Shown: positions 44,473 to 53,996 of the stretch, one piece after another
Layout of the letters: each line of letters opens with the position of its first letter
How positions within the stretch are numbered: position 1 is the stretch's first letter
DNA from: Shewanella atlantica
Lineage (GTDB): Bacteria > Pseudomonadota > Gammaproteobacteria > Enterobacterales > Shewanellaceae
Assembly: GCF_003966265.1 (NCBI RefSeq)
Contig: NZ_RXNV01000013.1
Span: 39,933-103,932, forward strand
Length of the DNA stretch: 64,000 bases
Reading direction: 5' to 3'
The notes under the pieces: generated by a model
What the model saw: the letters and a program-made list of their open reading frames with translations, nothing else
What the model was told of the DNA's origin: nothing
Databases searched by the model: none
Program-made: the position numbers and the translations under genes

Positions 44473-45147
44473 TTAACTTTGATTCCAAAGCCTGGTCTGA
44501 TTGCGAAGCCAATCGGCCCACTCGCCAATACCTTCACCGGTTTTCGCCGAGATAGGGATAATAGTAATATTGGGGTTTAGCTTTCTGGCACGGTGAATTA
44601 CCGCTTCGAGATCAAAGTCAAAAAAGCCAATGGCATCAATTTTGTTAATCAGCAACACATCCACTATTGAGAACATCAATGGATACTTAAGGGGCTTGTC
44701 ATCCCCCTCGGGTACGCTCAGGATCATGGCATTCTTCGATGCGCCCGTATCAAATTCGGCCGGACAGACTAAATTGCCCACATTCTCCAATATCGCTAAA
44801 TCAAGCTTATCTATGTTTAAACCGCTCAGTCCCTGTCTGGTCATATCAGCATCGAGGTGACACATGCCGCCGGTGTGAAGCTGGATCACCCGGGTACCGG
44901 TTTGAGCGATAGTATGGGCATCGACATCCGAGTCGATATCGGCTTCCATGATGCCAATGTTCATCTCATCTTTGAGCGTTTCAATGGTTCTCACTAATGT
45001 AGTGGTTTTCCCCGAGCCCGGTGATGACATAAGATTAAGCAGAAACACTTTCTCTTGCTTCAGTTCGTCCCTCAATAAGTCAGCCTGAATATTGTTGTTT
45101 TCAAATACGCTTTCTTTAATTTCAAGAGTCTTAAACGTGTCCATCAT
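44473..45147 (-). CDS. Second HypB-family GTPase
   Basis: This 224-residue SIMIBI GTPase has P-loop SSPGSGKTTT (about 41-50), ENVGNLVCPAEFDTG with the metal Cys, MCHLDADM and the NKID guanine motif. It lacks the N-terminal CxxCGC and the His-rich stretch of the HypB at 9974, so it should have only the G-domain metal site. It is first of the hypB2-oxidoreductase-hypA2 group and starts beneath a 466-bp gap. Confidence 0.93.
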   Translation of the reverse strand: MMDTFKTLEIKESVFENNNIQADLLRDELKQEKVFLLNLMSSPGSGKTTTLVRTIETLKDEMNIGIMEADIDSDVDAHTIAQTGTRVIQLHTGGMCHLDADMTRQGLSGLNIDKLDLAILENVGNLVCPAEFDTGASKNAMILSVPEGDDKPLKYPLMFSIVDVLLINKIDAIGFFDFDLEAVIHRARKLNPNITIIPISAKTGEGIGEWADWLRNQTRLWNQS

Positions 45148-45317
45148 TTCCCCTTATTTTGAAACTGTTCCAACAAACGGCTGTCATTCGGCTTGTTTAC
45201 ACCTGCCTTACCTAAATGAGGGGGAGGTGTCGTATCGATAGACATTTGCTAGATTCATCCGGTTAGAGTATTTACTCTATTAATGTTGTTAATTTACGTT
45301 TCTTGCTACTATTTTGT

Positions 45318-45333
45318 TGTGATAATTCTCGCA
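45318..45333. promoter_or_regulatory. CRP-type box in the hypB2 / cyclase intergenic region
   Basis: TGTGATAATTCTCGCA matches TGTGA-N6-TCACA in nine of ten conserved positions. It lies 170 bp before hypB2 and 280 bp before the divergent diguanylate cyclase gene. Nothing else was recognised in 45148-45613 apart from a weak AGCCGT/ACGGCT hairpin at 45498-45515. Confidence 0.45.
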
Positions 45334-45613
45334 AAATATGAATGATGAGAGTCCTGATTGAGGTGGGGTGTGCGCAAGCCTTTGAAATGTAAGGTGAATG
45401 GTGTCGGGTGGGGAACCTAGAGTAAAACTGGGTTATTATTACAAATGTGACGCTTCTTCAGACTTTTTAAGATTAAGAGAGGGGAGTCATACTTAAGAGC
45501 CGTCAAGCAACGGCTTATTTACTTCCAATTATCGAATATTTATCCATACTAAAAGTAGGCCTAATTGTTGTAAGGGGTTAAAATCATGACACTAAGCGGT
45601 AAAAGGGCTTGAT

Positions 45614-47518
45614 ATGAAAGGTACTTTGGACAGTTCCAATTCTTCCACCTCAATAATACGAAGACGGTATTATTGGATCTTTACGCTTTTTTTCCTGCTG
45701 TTTGGTACCTTAGTTGCGGTGATCACCTCCTTGATTAACTACAACATTCAATATACCAATATTGAGAGTGAGATCCGTGAAAAAGTGGCCGCAGAAAAGG
45801 CCGTTAAATATGAGCTGCTTAATGAATTTATGCAGCACGCAGAAAATGTTGTAGGGGCTATTGCGGCCAGCGATCTGACACTCAACTATGTCACTACAAA
45901 CAGTCCCGATTCACACCATATACTCAATCACCTTCTGCTTGCCGCCACAGCGTCTAATGATTCATTTATGCAACTGCGTTTCATCGAGTCATCGGGAATG
46001 GAGGCCGTTAGAGTCGATCGAATTAAAGGTGCGGATATGCCAGTCATCATCCCGAAACCGCTGCTTCAGAATAAGAAAGACAGATATTATTTTAAAGAGG
46101 CAGCCCACTTGTCTGAGGGAGCATATTGGCATTCACACTTCGACCTGAATATGGAGCACGGCCAGATTGAGATGCCTATTCGTCCCACATTTCGTATTGC
46201 GACTCCGGTATTTTCACAAAACCAGTTTTCGGGCTTGATTGTTGCTAACATCTCAATCGATACCCTCCTGTCCACACTCGGCGCATCTACCGATTTTGAT
46301 GTCTATATCATAGACAAGGATGGGGAGTTTATTCTTCATCCTTCCTACGTACTGGCCTGGAGTCGATACCTTCCTGACCGTCCTAACGTATTTGAGCAGT
46401 TTCCACAGTTCGGAAATTCTATTTCAGAGCTAAAAGATACCCGTGAAGGAGACCATTTCACTTTCTCAATAAGTGAGATTCTCATGAACGACGATGAAGC
46501 GTTTGTTATGGCCGTTCCGCGCAAGAGTCTGCTCGCTAAATTCAAGAAAAATAACCTATTAACTGCGGGGCTTACCGCTCTTACCGTGCTGCTGGTATCC
46601 TTGGTTCTGTCGGGCTTAGTGGCCATCATTCCTGCCAGATTGCAAAGCAAACTGAGTGATGCGTATTTCAAGATTAAAAATTATGCCGAAATAATTAATC
46701 GATATGTCATCACATCATCGACAGACAGAGCGGGGCATATCTTGTCTACCAGCGCTGCCTTGAGTGAGGTGTATGGCTTCTCGGCCGAAGAGATGAAGGG
46801 AAAGAGACACAACATTGTCAAACACCCGGATACCCCAACCGAAACCCATGAGGATATCTGGCGGACAATTTTGCAGGGCAAGACATGGCATGGGGAGATC
46901 AAAGATAAAGCTAAGAATGGTAGCAGTTTCTGGCTTAACCATGTGATAACTCCCGATTTTGACGATAGCGGCAAGATAGTAGGCTTTACCTCGGTAAGTC
47001 ATGATATTACTGATAAAAAGGAGATCGAACGTTTGTCTGTCACCGACACGCTCACCGGACTCAATAACCGTCGTAGACTCGATGACCTGTTCAGTCATGA
47101 ATTTGATCGCTTCAATCGATATGAACGCCAATTTGCCATGATATTGCTCGATGTCGATCACTTTAAACAGGTCAATGATAAGTTTGGCCATAAGGTGGGT
47201 GACAAGGTCCTGATCGAGATGGGACAGCTCTTGGCTTTGAATGTGCGCAAGAATGATCTGGTAGGTCGATGGGGCGGTGAAGAGTTTCTGCTTATCTGTC
47301 CCGAAACCTCCATCGATGGTGCGATAAAGCTTGCTGAAAAAATACGAATAATCATCGAAGACACGGATTTTCCTGAGGTAGGACATGTGACCGCCAGTTT
47401 CGGTGTCACCGTCTCGATAAAGGATGACAACGACGAAGATATGTTTATTCGTGCAGATAAAGCTCTGTATGGAGCTAAGCGTGAGGGCCGCAACTGCGTC
47501 GTGAACTTAACATTATGA
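45614..47518 (+). CDS. Membrane diguanylate cyclase, Cache-PAS-GGDEF
   Basis: This 634-residue sensor has transmembrane helix 1 (about 22-44), a periplasmic double-Cache-like domain (about 45-300, with DRYYFKEAAHLSEGAYWHS and DVYIIDKDGEFILHPS), transmembrane helix 2 (about 305-330), a PAS domain (about 350-465: GFSAEEMKGKRHNIVKHPDT) and GGDEF (about 470-634). The active site is GGEEF and an inhibitory RxxD (RKND) lies five residues before it, so an active, product-inhibited cyclase making c-di-GMP is expected. The signal sensed is unknown; Cache domains often bind small carboxylates or amino acids. Confidence 0.95.
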   Translation: MKGTLDSSNSSTSIIRRRYYWIFTLFFLLFGTLVAVITSLINYNIQYTNIESEIREKVAAEKAVKYELLNEFMQHAENVVGAIAASDLTLNYVTTNSPDSHHILNHLLLAATASNDSFMQLRFIESSGMEAVRVDRIKGADMPVIIPKPLLQNKKDRYYFKEAAHLSEGAYWHSHFDLNMEHGQIEMPIRPTFRIATPVFSQNQFSGLIVANISIDTLLSTLGASTDFDVYIIDKDGEFILHPSYVLAWSRYLPDRPNVFEQFPQFGNSISELKDTREGDHFTFSISEILMNDDEAFVMAVPRKSLLAKFKKNNLLTAGLTALTVLLVSLVLSGLVAIIPARLQSKLSDAYFKIKNYAEIINRYVITSSTDRAGHILSTSAALSEVYGFSAEEMKGKRHNIVKHPDTPTETHEDIWRTILQGKTWHGEIKDKAKNGSSFWLNHVITPDFDDSGKIVGFTSVSHDITDKKEIERLSVTDTLTGLNNRRRLDDLFSHEFDRFNRYERQFAMILLDVDHFKQVNDKFGHKVGDKVLIEMGQLLALNVRKNDLVGRWGGEEFLLICPETSIDGAIKLAEKIRIIIEDTDFPEVGHVTASFGVTVSIKDDNDEDMFIRADKALYGAKREGRNCVVNLTL

Positions 47519-47562
47519 TTTGAGAGTATTCAAATCTTTATGTAATGGCTTTAGGTAATAGG

Positions 47563-48195
47563 TTAAGTTATCGCATCTGTTATTGCGCTGAAGCTTAACT
47601 GCCAGTCCTGGTAGTCGAGCGCTATCGGCGTTAACTGTCCCTTGTCCCCGAGTACCAGAGATGGAAACCCTCTAATGGGAAACTGTTGCACATTTGCTAT
47701 CTCTTCCATCAGGCGTTGATTTAGGCTTTTACCCTGCATCTGCTGTGTAAACCAGGCTGCATCGAGCCCGATAGAGGCGGCAATGCTAACTAAGATTTCA
47801 ATATCCGAAGGATTTTTCGCCTCAAGATAGTAGGCATGTTGAATGCCCTGAACCATGGCTTGTTCAAGATCAGTCTCTCTGGCAATCAGTGCCGCGCGGC
47901 AAGCAGGATAGGTCGAGCGTCTGGGTTTACATAAACTCCAGAAATCGAAGTTAAACTCAATACCCAATTGTGTATGGATCTTACGCCAGGTCTGCTCCAG
48001 AAAACGCTGCATCTCCTGTGGCATAGGTTCATCGGAGTCGCTTGCCAGACCACCGAGTAGATACTCAACCTTTATTCCCGCTTTTTCCAGCTCAGCCTCG
48101 AGCCTGCTCCAAGTTGGCGCGTAACCCCAACACCAGCTGCACATAGGATCGTAAACGTAATAGAGCGTCGGTTTATCTGTGTACGCTAACCCCAC
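47563..48195 (-). CDS. DsbA-family thioredoxin-fold protein (COG3531 type)
   Basis: This 210-residue protein has no signal peptide and has the redox motif CSWC in YDPMCSWCWGYAPTW near residue 20, with FPIRGFPSLVLGDKGQ (cis-Pro loop) later. It is therefore a cytoplasmic DsbA-like/FrnE-like oxidoreductase. The start is a GTG that overlaps the recD stop by 10 nt, so it is translated as the last gene of the recCBD operon. Functional connection to RecBCD is unknown and may be accidental. Confidence 0.88.
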   Translation of the reverse strand: MGLAYTDKPTLYYVYDPMCSWCWGYAPTWSRLEAELEKAGIKVEYLLGGLASDSDEPMPQEMQRFLEQTWRKIHTQLGIEFNFDFWSLCKPRRSTYPACRAALIARETDLEQAMVQGIQHAYYLEAKNPSDIEILVSIAASIGLDAAWFTQQMQGKSLNQRLMEEIANVQQFPIRGFPSLVLGDKGQLTPIALDYQDWQLSFSAITDAIT

Positions 48196-50306
48196 AAACG
48201 CCTCGCCAGTCCGGATGATCTTTGAGTGGCTTGCAGGCTGGCATGCTCGAAAACCGCTTGCGAGCCCAGGCAGGTAAAGTGCTTTTTGGCGCGGGTGATG
48301 GCCGTGTAGACTAGCTCCTTCGTGAGTAGCTGTTTTTGGGCCAGACTGGGCCAGATTGGCAGCACGAGAGCAACATTGGCAAATTCACTGCCCTGGCTCT
48401 TATGTACTGTCATTGCAAAACAGGTGTCGTGGCTTGGAAGGCGAGCGGGCAGTACCTTTAAGATACTGCCATCGGCCTGAATAAAGTGTGCCATCAGCCT
48501 CACAGGCTGTGTCATCTTGTTGCCATCTTCGGCTAAATTGCCCGATACAGGCTTGTTCAACGCATCGGGTAAGCTGTCGGGTAGGATAAGGCCAATATCG
48601 CCGTTAAACAGCCCCAGATTATAGTCGTTACTCTGAATGATCACCGGACGGCCGAGATAAAATTCAGTGTCGGCACTGATAAGCTTGGCCTGTTTCAGCG
48701 CGGCAGTAACGCCCTGATTGATTCCATCGACGCCATACTCGCCCGCACGCATGGCGCACAAGAGACGGAACTCGTTATAACAGTCGATGATCTCAGCGGC
48801 CCCCTTGCTGCTATCTTTAGCCATCTCAAGGTACTGCCGGTAATGACTCACCGCTTGAGTCAGTAGCGCATCGAGCCCCGAATTACCTGCATTGGTTTTA
48901 AGGTGTTCAATCCACAATAACTCGGCATAGCCGGTCTGCCATACCTGCATAATTCGGTCTTTGTCTGAGTTATTAACCGCGGCGGCCAGCTGACCAATGC
49001 CTGCATCTCCCTTAAATCTGTGGCTGTGCATCAACATACATAAGCTATCGCCTATCTTAGGCGACGGGCTGATAAAGGGGCTAAGGTCAAACCCTGATAA
49101 CTTAGACAGATACCCTGCATAATCGCTCGAATATCGCATCTGCCATTTAGCATCACTGGCATTCGTTCTTGTTTCTTGCTGTTTCAATCCTGCACAGATA
49201 TCCGCCAGCACGGCGCCGGCTTCTACCGAGGCTAACTGATCTTGATCGCCCAGTAATATGAGCCTCGCATGTGCGGGGAGCGCCGAGAGCAGTTTGTGCA
49301 TCATGGGCAGGTCGACCATAGACGCTTCATCGACCACCAACAGATCCAGCCTGAGGGGGTTATCTTTGTGGTGCCTGAATTTAGGGGAGTTCGGGATAAC
49401 CCCAAGCAAGCGGTGCAGGGTGGAAGCCTCCTCCGGCACACGGCTTAAGCTGGATAGATCAATCTTGTCGGCAAACGGTGCCAGCTCCTGTTTAAGGCGC
49501 AGCTTGGAGGCCTTGATTGACTCACTCAAGCGCGCAGCTGCCTTACCCGTCGGTGCGACTAAGCGTATGGTCATCTCCGCCTGCTGAGTAAGTAGAAACA
49601 ATAACTTAGTGACAGTGGTAGTTTTACCCGTGCCCGGACCGCCGGTTATGACCGCCAGGCGTTTGGTAAAGGCCGTCGCCGTCGAGATTTTTTGCCAGTC
49701 AAAGTGGGTGGCAGCCATCTCATCGCTTTGAGGGAACAGCATGTCTAATGTACTGCTGATGGCACTTATGTCAGTACTTATATCAGCACTTATATGAGTA
49801 CTGTTCTGTGCAGGCTGAACACTCACTTCAGCATCGGCCAACTGAGTCAGGTAGCTCGCGACTTGAGTCTCGAACTGATGATAACGTTGCAGGTAAAGAT
49901 CGCCGTTATCTAATATTATCGGTGTCGACGGGGAGGTAACTTGCTCTAAATTCGGCGCGCTAATCCCATTGAACTTGGCTAAAACCTCAATAATCTCACT
50001 GTGGCTGCTCAATATCTGACAACTTGATACCGGCTCCTGCATCGGATTGTCGAGCACAATATGATGTATCGGCAGGCAAGTGTGCTGCTGAGAAAGTTGT
50101 CGGCTCAATAGGGCGCAAATCAGCAGGAAGAGTTCACTGAGTAAGTGGTTATCCTGCTCGGTTAGAGGGGCGAGCTCAGCCTCGTGCAGCTTAGTCTTGT
50201 GAATTTGAGCCATCTCCAGCGCAAAGTGCCTGTCCAATGGCGTGATTAATCGCTCTGTCTCCCAGATTTTCAGCAGGGCTTTAATTGGCTGTGTTGACTG
50301 GATCAT
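48186..50306 (-). CDS. recD: Exodeoxyribonuclease V alpha subunit RecD
   Basis: This 706-residue fast 5'-3' helicase subunit of RecBCD is longer than E. coli RecD (608). It has Walker A ITGGPGTGKTTT (222-229), VVDEASMVDLPMM, LLGDQDQLASVEAGAVL, and the C-terminal TVHKSQGSEFANVALVLP. Part of the extra length is a low-complexity stretch with an in-frame 12-bp repeat near residues 172-183. It overlaps recB by 4 nt. Confidence 0.97.
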   Translation of the reverse strand: MIQSTQPIKALLKIWETERLITPLDRHFALEMAQIHKTKLHEAELAPLTEQDNHLLSELFLLICALLSRQLSQQHTCLPIHHIVLDNPMQEPVSSCQILSSHSEIIEVLAKFNGISAPNLEQVTSPSTPIILDNGDLYLQRYHQFETQVASYLTQLADAEVSVQPAQNSTHISADISTDISAISSTLDMLFPQSDEMAATHFDWQKISTATAFTKRLAVITGGPGTGKTTTVTKLLFLLTQQAEMTIRLVAPTGKAAARLSESIKASKLRLKQELAPFADKIDLSSLSRVPEEASTLHRLLGVIPNSPKFRHHKDNPLRLDLLVVDEASMVDLPMMHKLLSALPAHARLILLGDQDQLASVEAGAVLADICAGLKQQETRTNASDAKWQMRYSSDYAGYLSKLSGFDLSPFISPSPKIGDSLCMLMHSHRFKGDAGIGQLAAAVNNSDKDRIMQVWQTGYAELLWIEHLKTNAGNSGLDALLTQAVSHYRQYLEMAKDSSKGAAEIIDCYNEFRLLCAMRAGEYGVDGINQGVTAALKQAKLISADTEFYLGRPVIIQSNDYNLGLFNGDIGLILPDSLPDALNKPVSGNLAEDGNKMTQPVRLMAHFIQADGSILKVLPARLPSHDTCFAMTVHKSQGSEFANVALVLPIWPSLAQKQLLTKELVYTAITRAKKHFTCLGSQAVFEHASLQATQRSSGLARRLWG
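49762..49797. repeat. 12-bp in-frame tandem repeat inside recD
   Basis: GCACTTATGTCA, GTACTTATATCA and GCACTTATATGA run in tandem, encoding an Ile-Ser-x-(Asp) repeat (ISADISTDIS) just before the helicase core. Confidence 0.75.
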
Positions 50307-53300
50307 AGCTTAAGCTCCATCTGATCTGTTTGTGCTGCTTGAACATTTGATTTAGTTTGCGCCCGGTCGAACAGCGTATCGAGAGACTCGATAAGCCCTC
50401 TGGATGGCTTATCATAGAAAACCCCGGACATAGGCGCATCGACAGACATACCTCGCAGGAAGAGGTAATAACTGCCGCCAATATGCAGGTCATAATCGTA
50501 ACCTGGCATTCTCAGGCTCAGATATCTGTGTAGCGCAAGGGTATAGATGATGTACTGCAGATCGTATCTATGGCTGCGGATCGCGCCATTCATGGCATCG
50601 AACCCATAATGGCTGAAATCATCGCCCAGGTGATTAGACTTATAATCGGCGATATAGAACTGACCCTGATGTTCGAAGGTCAAATCGATAAAGCCTTTCA
50701 GCATGCCCTTGAGCGACTCGAAGTTAAGCCCTGCGCTGTAGCCATACTCTTCGAGTAGTTGGTTGAGTTTATCGGCCTGTAGTGCCTCGATAGGCAGGTA
50801 GAACTCCATCTCAACCAATTTTTGGTTATTGGTTAACAGCCCAAGCTTGAGTGAACCATCTTGCATGAGTGGCGCATCGAGCAGATCCAGATACCAGTGA
50901 GTCAGCACATCACACCAGCCTTCATCTATGCCGTATCTCTCCATGGCGACAGGTAACTGCTCGGAGAGTCCACTTTGTGCTTGAGTGAAATCAATCAGCT
51001 CCAGCACCAGGTGCATAAAGCTACCGGCATTGGCGCCGCGCTCGAAGGTGAAGCGAGACGGCAGTGGGTCAAGCTCATCTTTGATCTCCTCGAGTTCCGG
51101 AAAGGCTTCATCATCCGCCCCCGGTAGCACCCGCTCATGGGGCAAGTCTTTCACAAGACCCGAATAACTGCCCACACGCCATGGGGTATAGAGTCGACGC
51201 TTTAGTACTTTCGGGGCAAAGCCGTGTTGCTCATCCGATATCGTCTCTAAGACTTGGCTTGAGACGTCATCGGTCATCTCACAGACACTAATCGCCTCAC
51301 TCATAAGACGGTTTGCAGATGTTTCGATAAGTGAAAACTCACAGGCCTTATCTTCTATACCAAGCAGGTAACCAATGCCGGTTTCATGGAGCTGACTGGT
51401 GATCCCCGCTTTCTTGGTGAAGCGGCTGTGGTTGGCGATATAGAGGTAGCATTGGTACACGGGGCGAGTCATGGCAACATATAACAGGCGCAGATCCTCG
51501 GCGAGGTTTTCCCGTTTATGCCGCTCCCAACCCTCATCGCTCTGCTCTATATCCCACACCAGTTGATTATTGTCATGGTAGAGCATAGGCGCAGGCTTGC
51601 GGCGATTATCACGGGCTAAACTGACGAAGGGGATAAAACAGACCGGATATTCGAGCCCCTTACTCTTATGTATGGTGACAATCTGTACCAGGTTCTGCTC
51701 ACTCTCGAGCCTGAGCTGCGCCTCTTCATTAGCATGGTTCTCGATAAGGGCTTGCTCGTACCAGTTGACCAGGGCACTGATCCCATCGAGTTCGGTGGCT
51801 TTTTGCTGTAGCAGCTCGGCAAGGTGCCTGAAATCGGTCAAACGGCGTTCACCATCTTCGCTTTGAAGCAGACGTTCGATAAGCTTGGTTTCGTTGGCCA
51901 AATTTAAAAGTGCGGGCATGACCCCGCGTCTCAGCCAGTTTTGATGCAGGCCATCAAATTGCTCCAGCAGGGTTTGTCTTACCGTCTCATCCTGGTTAAA
52001 GCCGTGAATAGCCAGGGCATTAAAACCGAGCAGGGAGGTCGCCAAGGCCGAACGCAGGGCGCGCTCATCTTTGGGCGTGGCCAAGGCGTGCAGTACCAGT
52101 GCCATTTCTCGGGCTTCGAGGGTGTTAAAGACACTGTCCCGACTCAGGAATACCGCGCCTATCTGTCTGCTGGACAGTGACTCTTTGATCACCGCCGCTT
52201 CATTTCTGTCACGTACCAGCACCGCGATATCTTTGGCTTTCAGTGGCTTTTCACTAATAGTACATTCGCCATCTTGCGACTCGGTGAGCAGGCGTGCGAT
52301 CTCAGCCGCAGCATCTTCGGCTAATCGCTTTCTGGCGGTGGTTTTATTGAGGCCTTTTTCGGGATCTTCGCTAAGTAGCTTTATTTTCAGCGCCGACGTA
52401 GCGCTCGACTTTTCGACTAATACCTTCTTGTCGGCAAAGGGTGAGGGCTGCACCGATTCAAATGGAATAGCCTCGCTGATAAACGCATCGTCCCGATTCT
52501 CAAACAGGGCATTGACTGCCAAAATCATGTTGCGGCTGGAGCGGTAGTTAGTATCGAGATTATAGTGTTCGGATGTTTGCTCACGCGCCTGAATATAGGT
52601 ATGAATATCGGCGCCCCTGAAGGCATAGATCGCCTGTTTCGGATCGCCAATCATCAACAGACTCAAATCTTTCGATGAGGTGTCTGCATTTGCTTCATCC
52701 ATGGCGGTCTGCGGATCACCAGAGCTCTGCGCATCGACAGAGGGCTGCTGGTAGATCCGATTGAAAATGGCAAATTGCAGCGGATCGGTATCCTGGAATT
52801 CATCGATAAGTGCCACGGGAAAACGTCTGGCTATGGTGTTGGCCAGACTTGTCGCTTGAGCTTTGTCCTCTTCTGAATTTGGGCGAAGGGCTTGCTCGAG
52901 TGTGATAAGCAGATCGTCGGGCGTCAGCAGGTTTCGTTCAGATTTTTGTTGGGCAAAGCGGGCCGAGATACCGTTTCTGGCGCAAAAGAGAAAACTTGGA
53001 ACAAAATCTTTGATAAGCGCGCACAGACGCTCGATATGATCGAGTACCGGGGCCTGCTCGGGCGTGGGCACTTCGCCGCCCTTATTTAGCTTAAGCTCAC
53101 TCAGTGACAGATTCTCCATCACTTTCATTGGCGGTAAACTGTTGCTGAATTTGCACCAGTTGTCCATATCATCGAGCATTTTGGCAAGCTTGGGATACGC
53201 GTCAGCCTTTTTACCGAATCTTACGCCGCTTAGTGGTAAAGCATGCAGCAAGGTCTCGATTTCGTCGCGCTCGCGGGGCCATATAAGCTTAAGCCGGCTT

Positions 53301-53995
53301 AAGCTTTGCGTGAGCGTTTGCTGGAGTTTTGTAAATTCTTGCGGCACCGGTTGAGCACTGGCCTGACTTGCGCCCAGCAAAGGCCTTAGCTGTTTGGATA
53401 GTGTATCGGGATCGGCAAATTTCTTCTGGATTATCTCGGCCAGATATCCGGGCAAGGGGTAACACTGCTCACGCCAGAAGTCGCGTACGGCGTGGTGCAG
53501 AAACTCGCTGTCATCTAAGGTGAACTCTGACTCGAACAGTAGCGATGACTCGAATGCCATGTCAGCCAGAATGCGCTGACAAAAACCATGTATGGTAAAG
53601 ATGGAGGCTTCATCGAGTGACTTCAGAGCCAGATCCAGACGCTTAAGTGCCAGGTGGCGTTCACTCTCCGGCGTGAGCCGATATAGAGACTCAATCAAGT
53701 CATCATCGGTTTCCAGTCCGATAAAGCGGCGGTAGGCCAGCTGAATTTTGCGGCGAATACGGTCCCTGAGCTCACCCGTGGCGGCGTTGGTAAAGGTCAC
53801 TACCAAAATTTGCTCACAGCTCAGTGGTTTCTCTATCTCATGGCCCAGCAACAGACGCACATACAGACCGGCTATGGTGAAGGTTTTACCCGTACCGGCG
53901 CTGGCCTCAATCAAACGACTGCCACCAAAGGGCAGGGTGAGGGTATCGAGTGGCTGTGAGTGGCCTTTAGTTTGATCGGTATTCAAAGATGACAT
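50303..53995 (-). CDS. recB: Exodeoxyribonuclease V beta subunit RecB
   Basis: This protein of about 1230 residues is the 3'-5' helicase and nuclease subunit. It has Walker A EASAGTGKTFT (31-38), UvrD-type motifs (ALIDEFQDTDPLQF, LMIGDPKQAIYAFRGAD, IVTIHKSKGLEYPVCFIPF, RLLYVAMTRP) and the C-terminal nuclease motif GFIDLTF ... YIADYKSN. I start at the ATG 1 nt after the recC stop, with an AAGGGGG site about 8 nt upstream; a longer frame would overlap recC by 29 nt. RecBCD processes double-strand ends for recombination and degrades foreign linear DNA. Confidence 0.97.
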   Translation of the reverse strand: MSSLNTDQTKGHSQPLDTLTLPFGGSRLIEASAGTGKTFTIAGLYVRLLLGHEIEKPLSCEQILVVTFTNAATGELRDRIRRKIQLAYRRFIGLETDDDLIESLYRLTPESERHLALKRLDLALKSLDEASIFTIHGFCQRILADMAFESSLLFESEFTLDDSEFLHHAVRDFWREQCYPLPGYLAEIIQKKFADPDTLSKQLRPLLGASQASAQPVPQEFTKLQQTLTQSLSRLKLIWPRERDEIETLLHALPLSGVRFGKKADAYPKLAKMLDDMDNWCKFSNSLPPMKVMENLSLSELKLNKGGEVPTPEQAPVLDHIERLCALIKDFVPSFLFCARNGISARFAQQKSERNLLTPDDLLITLEQALRPNSEEDKAQATSLANTIARRFPVALIDEFQDTDPLQFAIFNRIYQQPSVDAQSSGDPQTAMDEANADTSSKDLSLLMIGDPKQAIYAFRGADIHTYIQAREQTSEHYNLDTNYRSSRNMILAVNALFENRDDAFISEAIPFESVQPSPFADKKVLVEKSSATSALKIKLLSEDPEKGLNKTTARKRLAEDAAAEIARLLTESQDGECTISEKPLKAKDIAVLVRDRNEAAVIKESLSSRQIGAVFLSRDSVFNTLEAREMALVLHALATPKDERALRSALATSLLGFNALAIHGFNQDETVRQTLLEQFDGLHQNWLRRGVMPALLNLANETKLIERLLQSEDGERRLTDFRHLAELLQQKATELDGISALVNWYEQALIENHANEEAQLRLESEQNLVQIVTIHKSKGLEYPVCFIPFVSLARDNRRKPAPMLYHDNNQLVWDIEQSDEGWERHKRENLAEDLRLLYVAMTRPVYQCYLYIANHSRFTKKAGITSQLHETGIGYLLGIEDKACEFSLIETSANRLMSEAISVCEMTDDVSSQVLETISDEQHGFAPKVLKRRLYTPWRVGSYSGLVKDLPHERVLPGADDEAFPELEEIKDELDPLPSRFTFERGANAGSFMHLVLELIDFTQAQSGLSEQLPVAMERYGIDEGWCDVLTHWYLDLLDAPLMQDGSLKLGLLTNNQKLVEMEFYLPIEALQADKLNQLLEEYGYSAGLNFESLKGMLKGFIDLTFEHQGQFYIADYKSNHLGDDFSHYGFDAMNGAIRSHRYDLQYIIYTLALHRYLSLRMPGYDYDLHIGGSYYLFLRGMSVDAPMSGVFYDKPSRGLIESLDTLFDRAQTKSNVQAAQTDQMELKL

Positions 53996-53996
53996 A

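Noticed and set aside
44363..44521. 53-residue N-terminal extension of the Fe-S/FAD oxidoreductase
   Set aside because: It would overlap hypB2 and lacks a ribosome-binding site; GGAG fits the ATG at 44362.
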